Below, one piece after another: positions 6,566 to 6,851 of a stretch of DNA of 6,851 nucleotides. Both the position numbers and the translations under genes were made by a program. Under the pieces are notes generated by a model. It ran no database searches and was not told where the DNA came from. It was given only the letters and a program-made list of their open reading frames with translations. The stretch lies in assembly GCA_023266455.1 (NCBI GenBank), contig JAHFQD010000104.1, forward strand, positions 1 through 6,851, read 5' to 3'. The stretch comes from Candidatus Muproteobacteria bacterium (GTDB lineage Bacteria > Pseudomonadota > Gammaproteobacteria > Acidiferrobacterales > Sulfurifustaceae). Positions within the stretch are counted from its first letter, which is position 1; every line of letters starts with the position of its first letter.

Positions 6566-6851
6566 ATGCCAAACAACGCAGCCGTCTTGCGCCGTTTGAG
6601 CTGGTTAGTGGATGCACGGCCGCGGGAATGGCGCGCACTGGTCGCGTCGTTTGCCTACTTCTTCTGTCTGCTTTGCGGTTATTACGTGCTGCGCCCGCTG
6701 CGCGAGGAAATGGGCATCGCGGGCGGCGTTGGAAATCTGCATTGGGTTTTCACAGCGACGTTCGTGGCGATGCTGATTGCCGTGCCAATTTTCGGCTGGG
6801 TCACATCGCGTTTTGCGCGCCGGCGTTTCTTACCGTTGATCTACGGCTTTT
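6566..6851 (+). CDS. MFS-type transporter, N-terminal part (resembles NTP/NDP-exchange-like proteins)
   Basis: Ninety-five codons from the ATG at 6566, open to the window edge. After a basic N-terminus come a first membrane helix (about 25-43), the motif YYVLRPLREEMG (about 40-51), a second helix (about 62-80), and an Arg-rich loop SRFARRRF leading into a third helix. The Y-Y-V-L-R-P-x-R-x-E pattern is one I associate with MFS proteins annotated near the ATP/ADP-type nucleotide exchangers; this is recall, not a search. The substrate is unknown. The gene follows the DUF1993 stop by 10 bases with no visible Shine-Dalgarno, so coupled translation is likely. Confidence 0.75.
   Translation, partial: MPNNAAVLRRLSWLVDARPREWRALVASFAYFFCLLCGYYVLRPLREEMGIAGGVGNLHWVFTATFVAMLIAVPIFGWVTSRFARRRFLPLIYGF

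Noticed and set aside
1..6851. Mobile element, CRISPR array, tRNA/rRNA, or toxin-antitoxin or defence module
   Set aside because: No transposase or integrase motifs, no regularly spaced repeats, no tRNA-like cloverleaf or rRNA stretch, and no small paired genes were seen by eye.

Overview
The window looks like ordinary chromosomal DNA of a Gram-negative bacterium, most likely a proteobacterium. A complete TctC-TctB-TctA uptake system with a periplasmic binding protein is common there, above all in Betaproteobacteria and relatives. Moderately high GC (about 60% in sampled stretches of tctA) and Sec/Tat-type signal peptides fit this. The genus cannot be named from what is visible.

Left part, minus strand (1-2772). 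Three genes are read right to left. A calpain-like (family C2) cysteine protease (1675-2772) ends at a GC-rich hairpin (1621-1644). After a 184-base gap come two exported alpha/beta-hydrolases that look like one transcription unit: a serine hydrolase (702-1490), then, 35 bases further on, a dienelactone-hydrolase-family protein with a twin-arginine-type leader (666 down to 1), cut by the window edge before its catalytic His.

Right part, plus strand (2918-6851). From a 145-base divergent intergenic region runs a tripartite tricarboxylate transporter operon: tctC (periplasmic binding protein), tctB (small membrane subunit) and tctA (large membrane subunit). It is followed closely by a DUF1993 protein and the first 95 codons of a multi-pass transporter. 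TctC should catch a carboxylate in the periplasm and deliver it to the TctA/TctB membrane complex; the ligand cannot be read from sequence.

The most unusual signals are non-coding: a terminator-like hairpin touching the tctC Shine-Dalgarno site; a 17-bp hairpin followed by a perfect 20-bp AT palindrome between tctC and tctB; and, before the serine hydrolase, a 10-bp inverted repeat whose near arm overlaps the ribosome binding site. The most unusual protein is the calpain-like protease, in which Asp sits where the third catalytic residue (Asn) is expected. I see no mobile element, CRISPR array, tRNA or rRNA, and no clear new multi-gene system.
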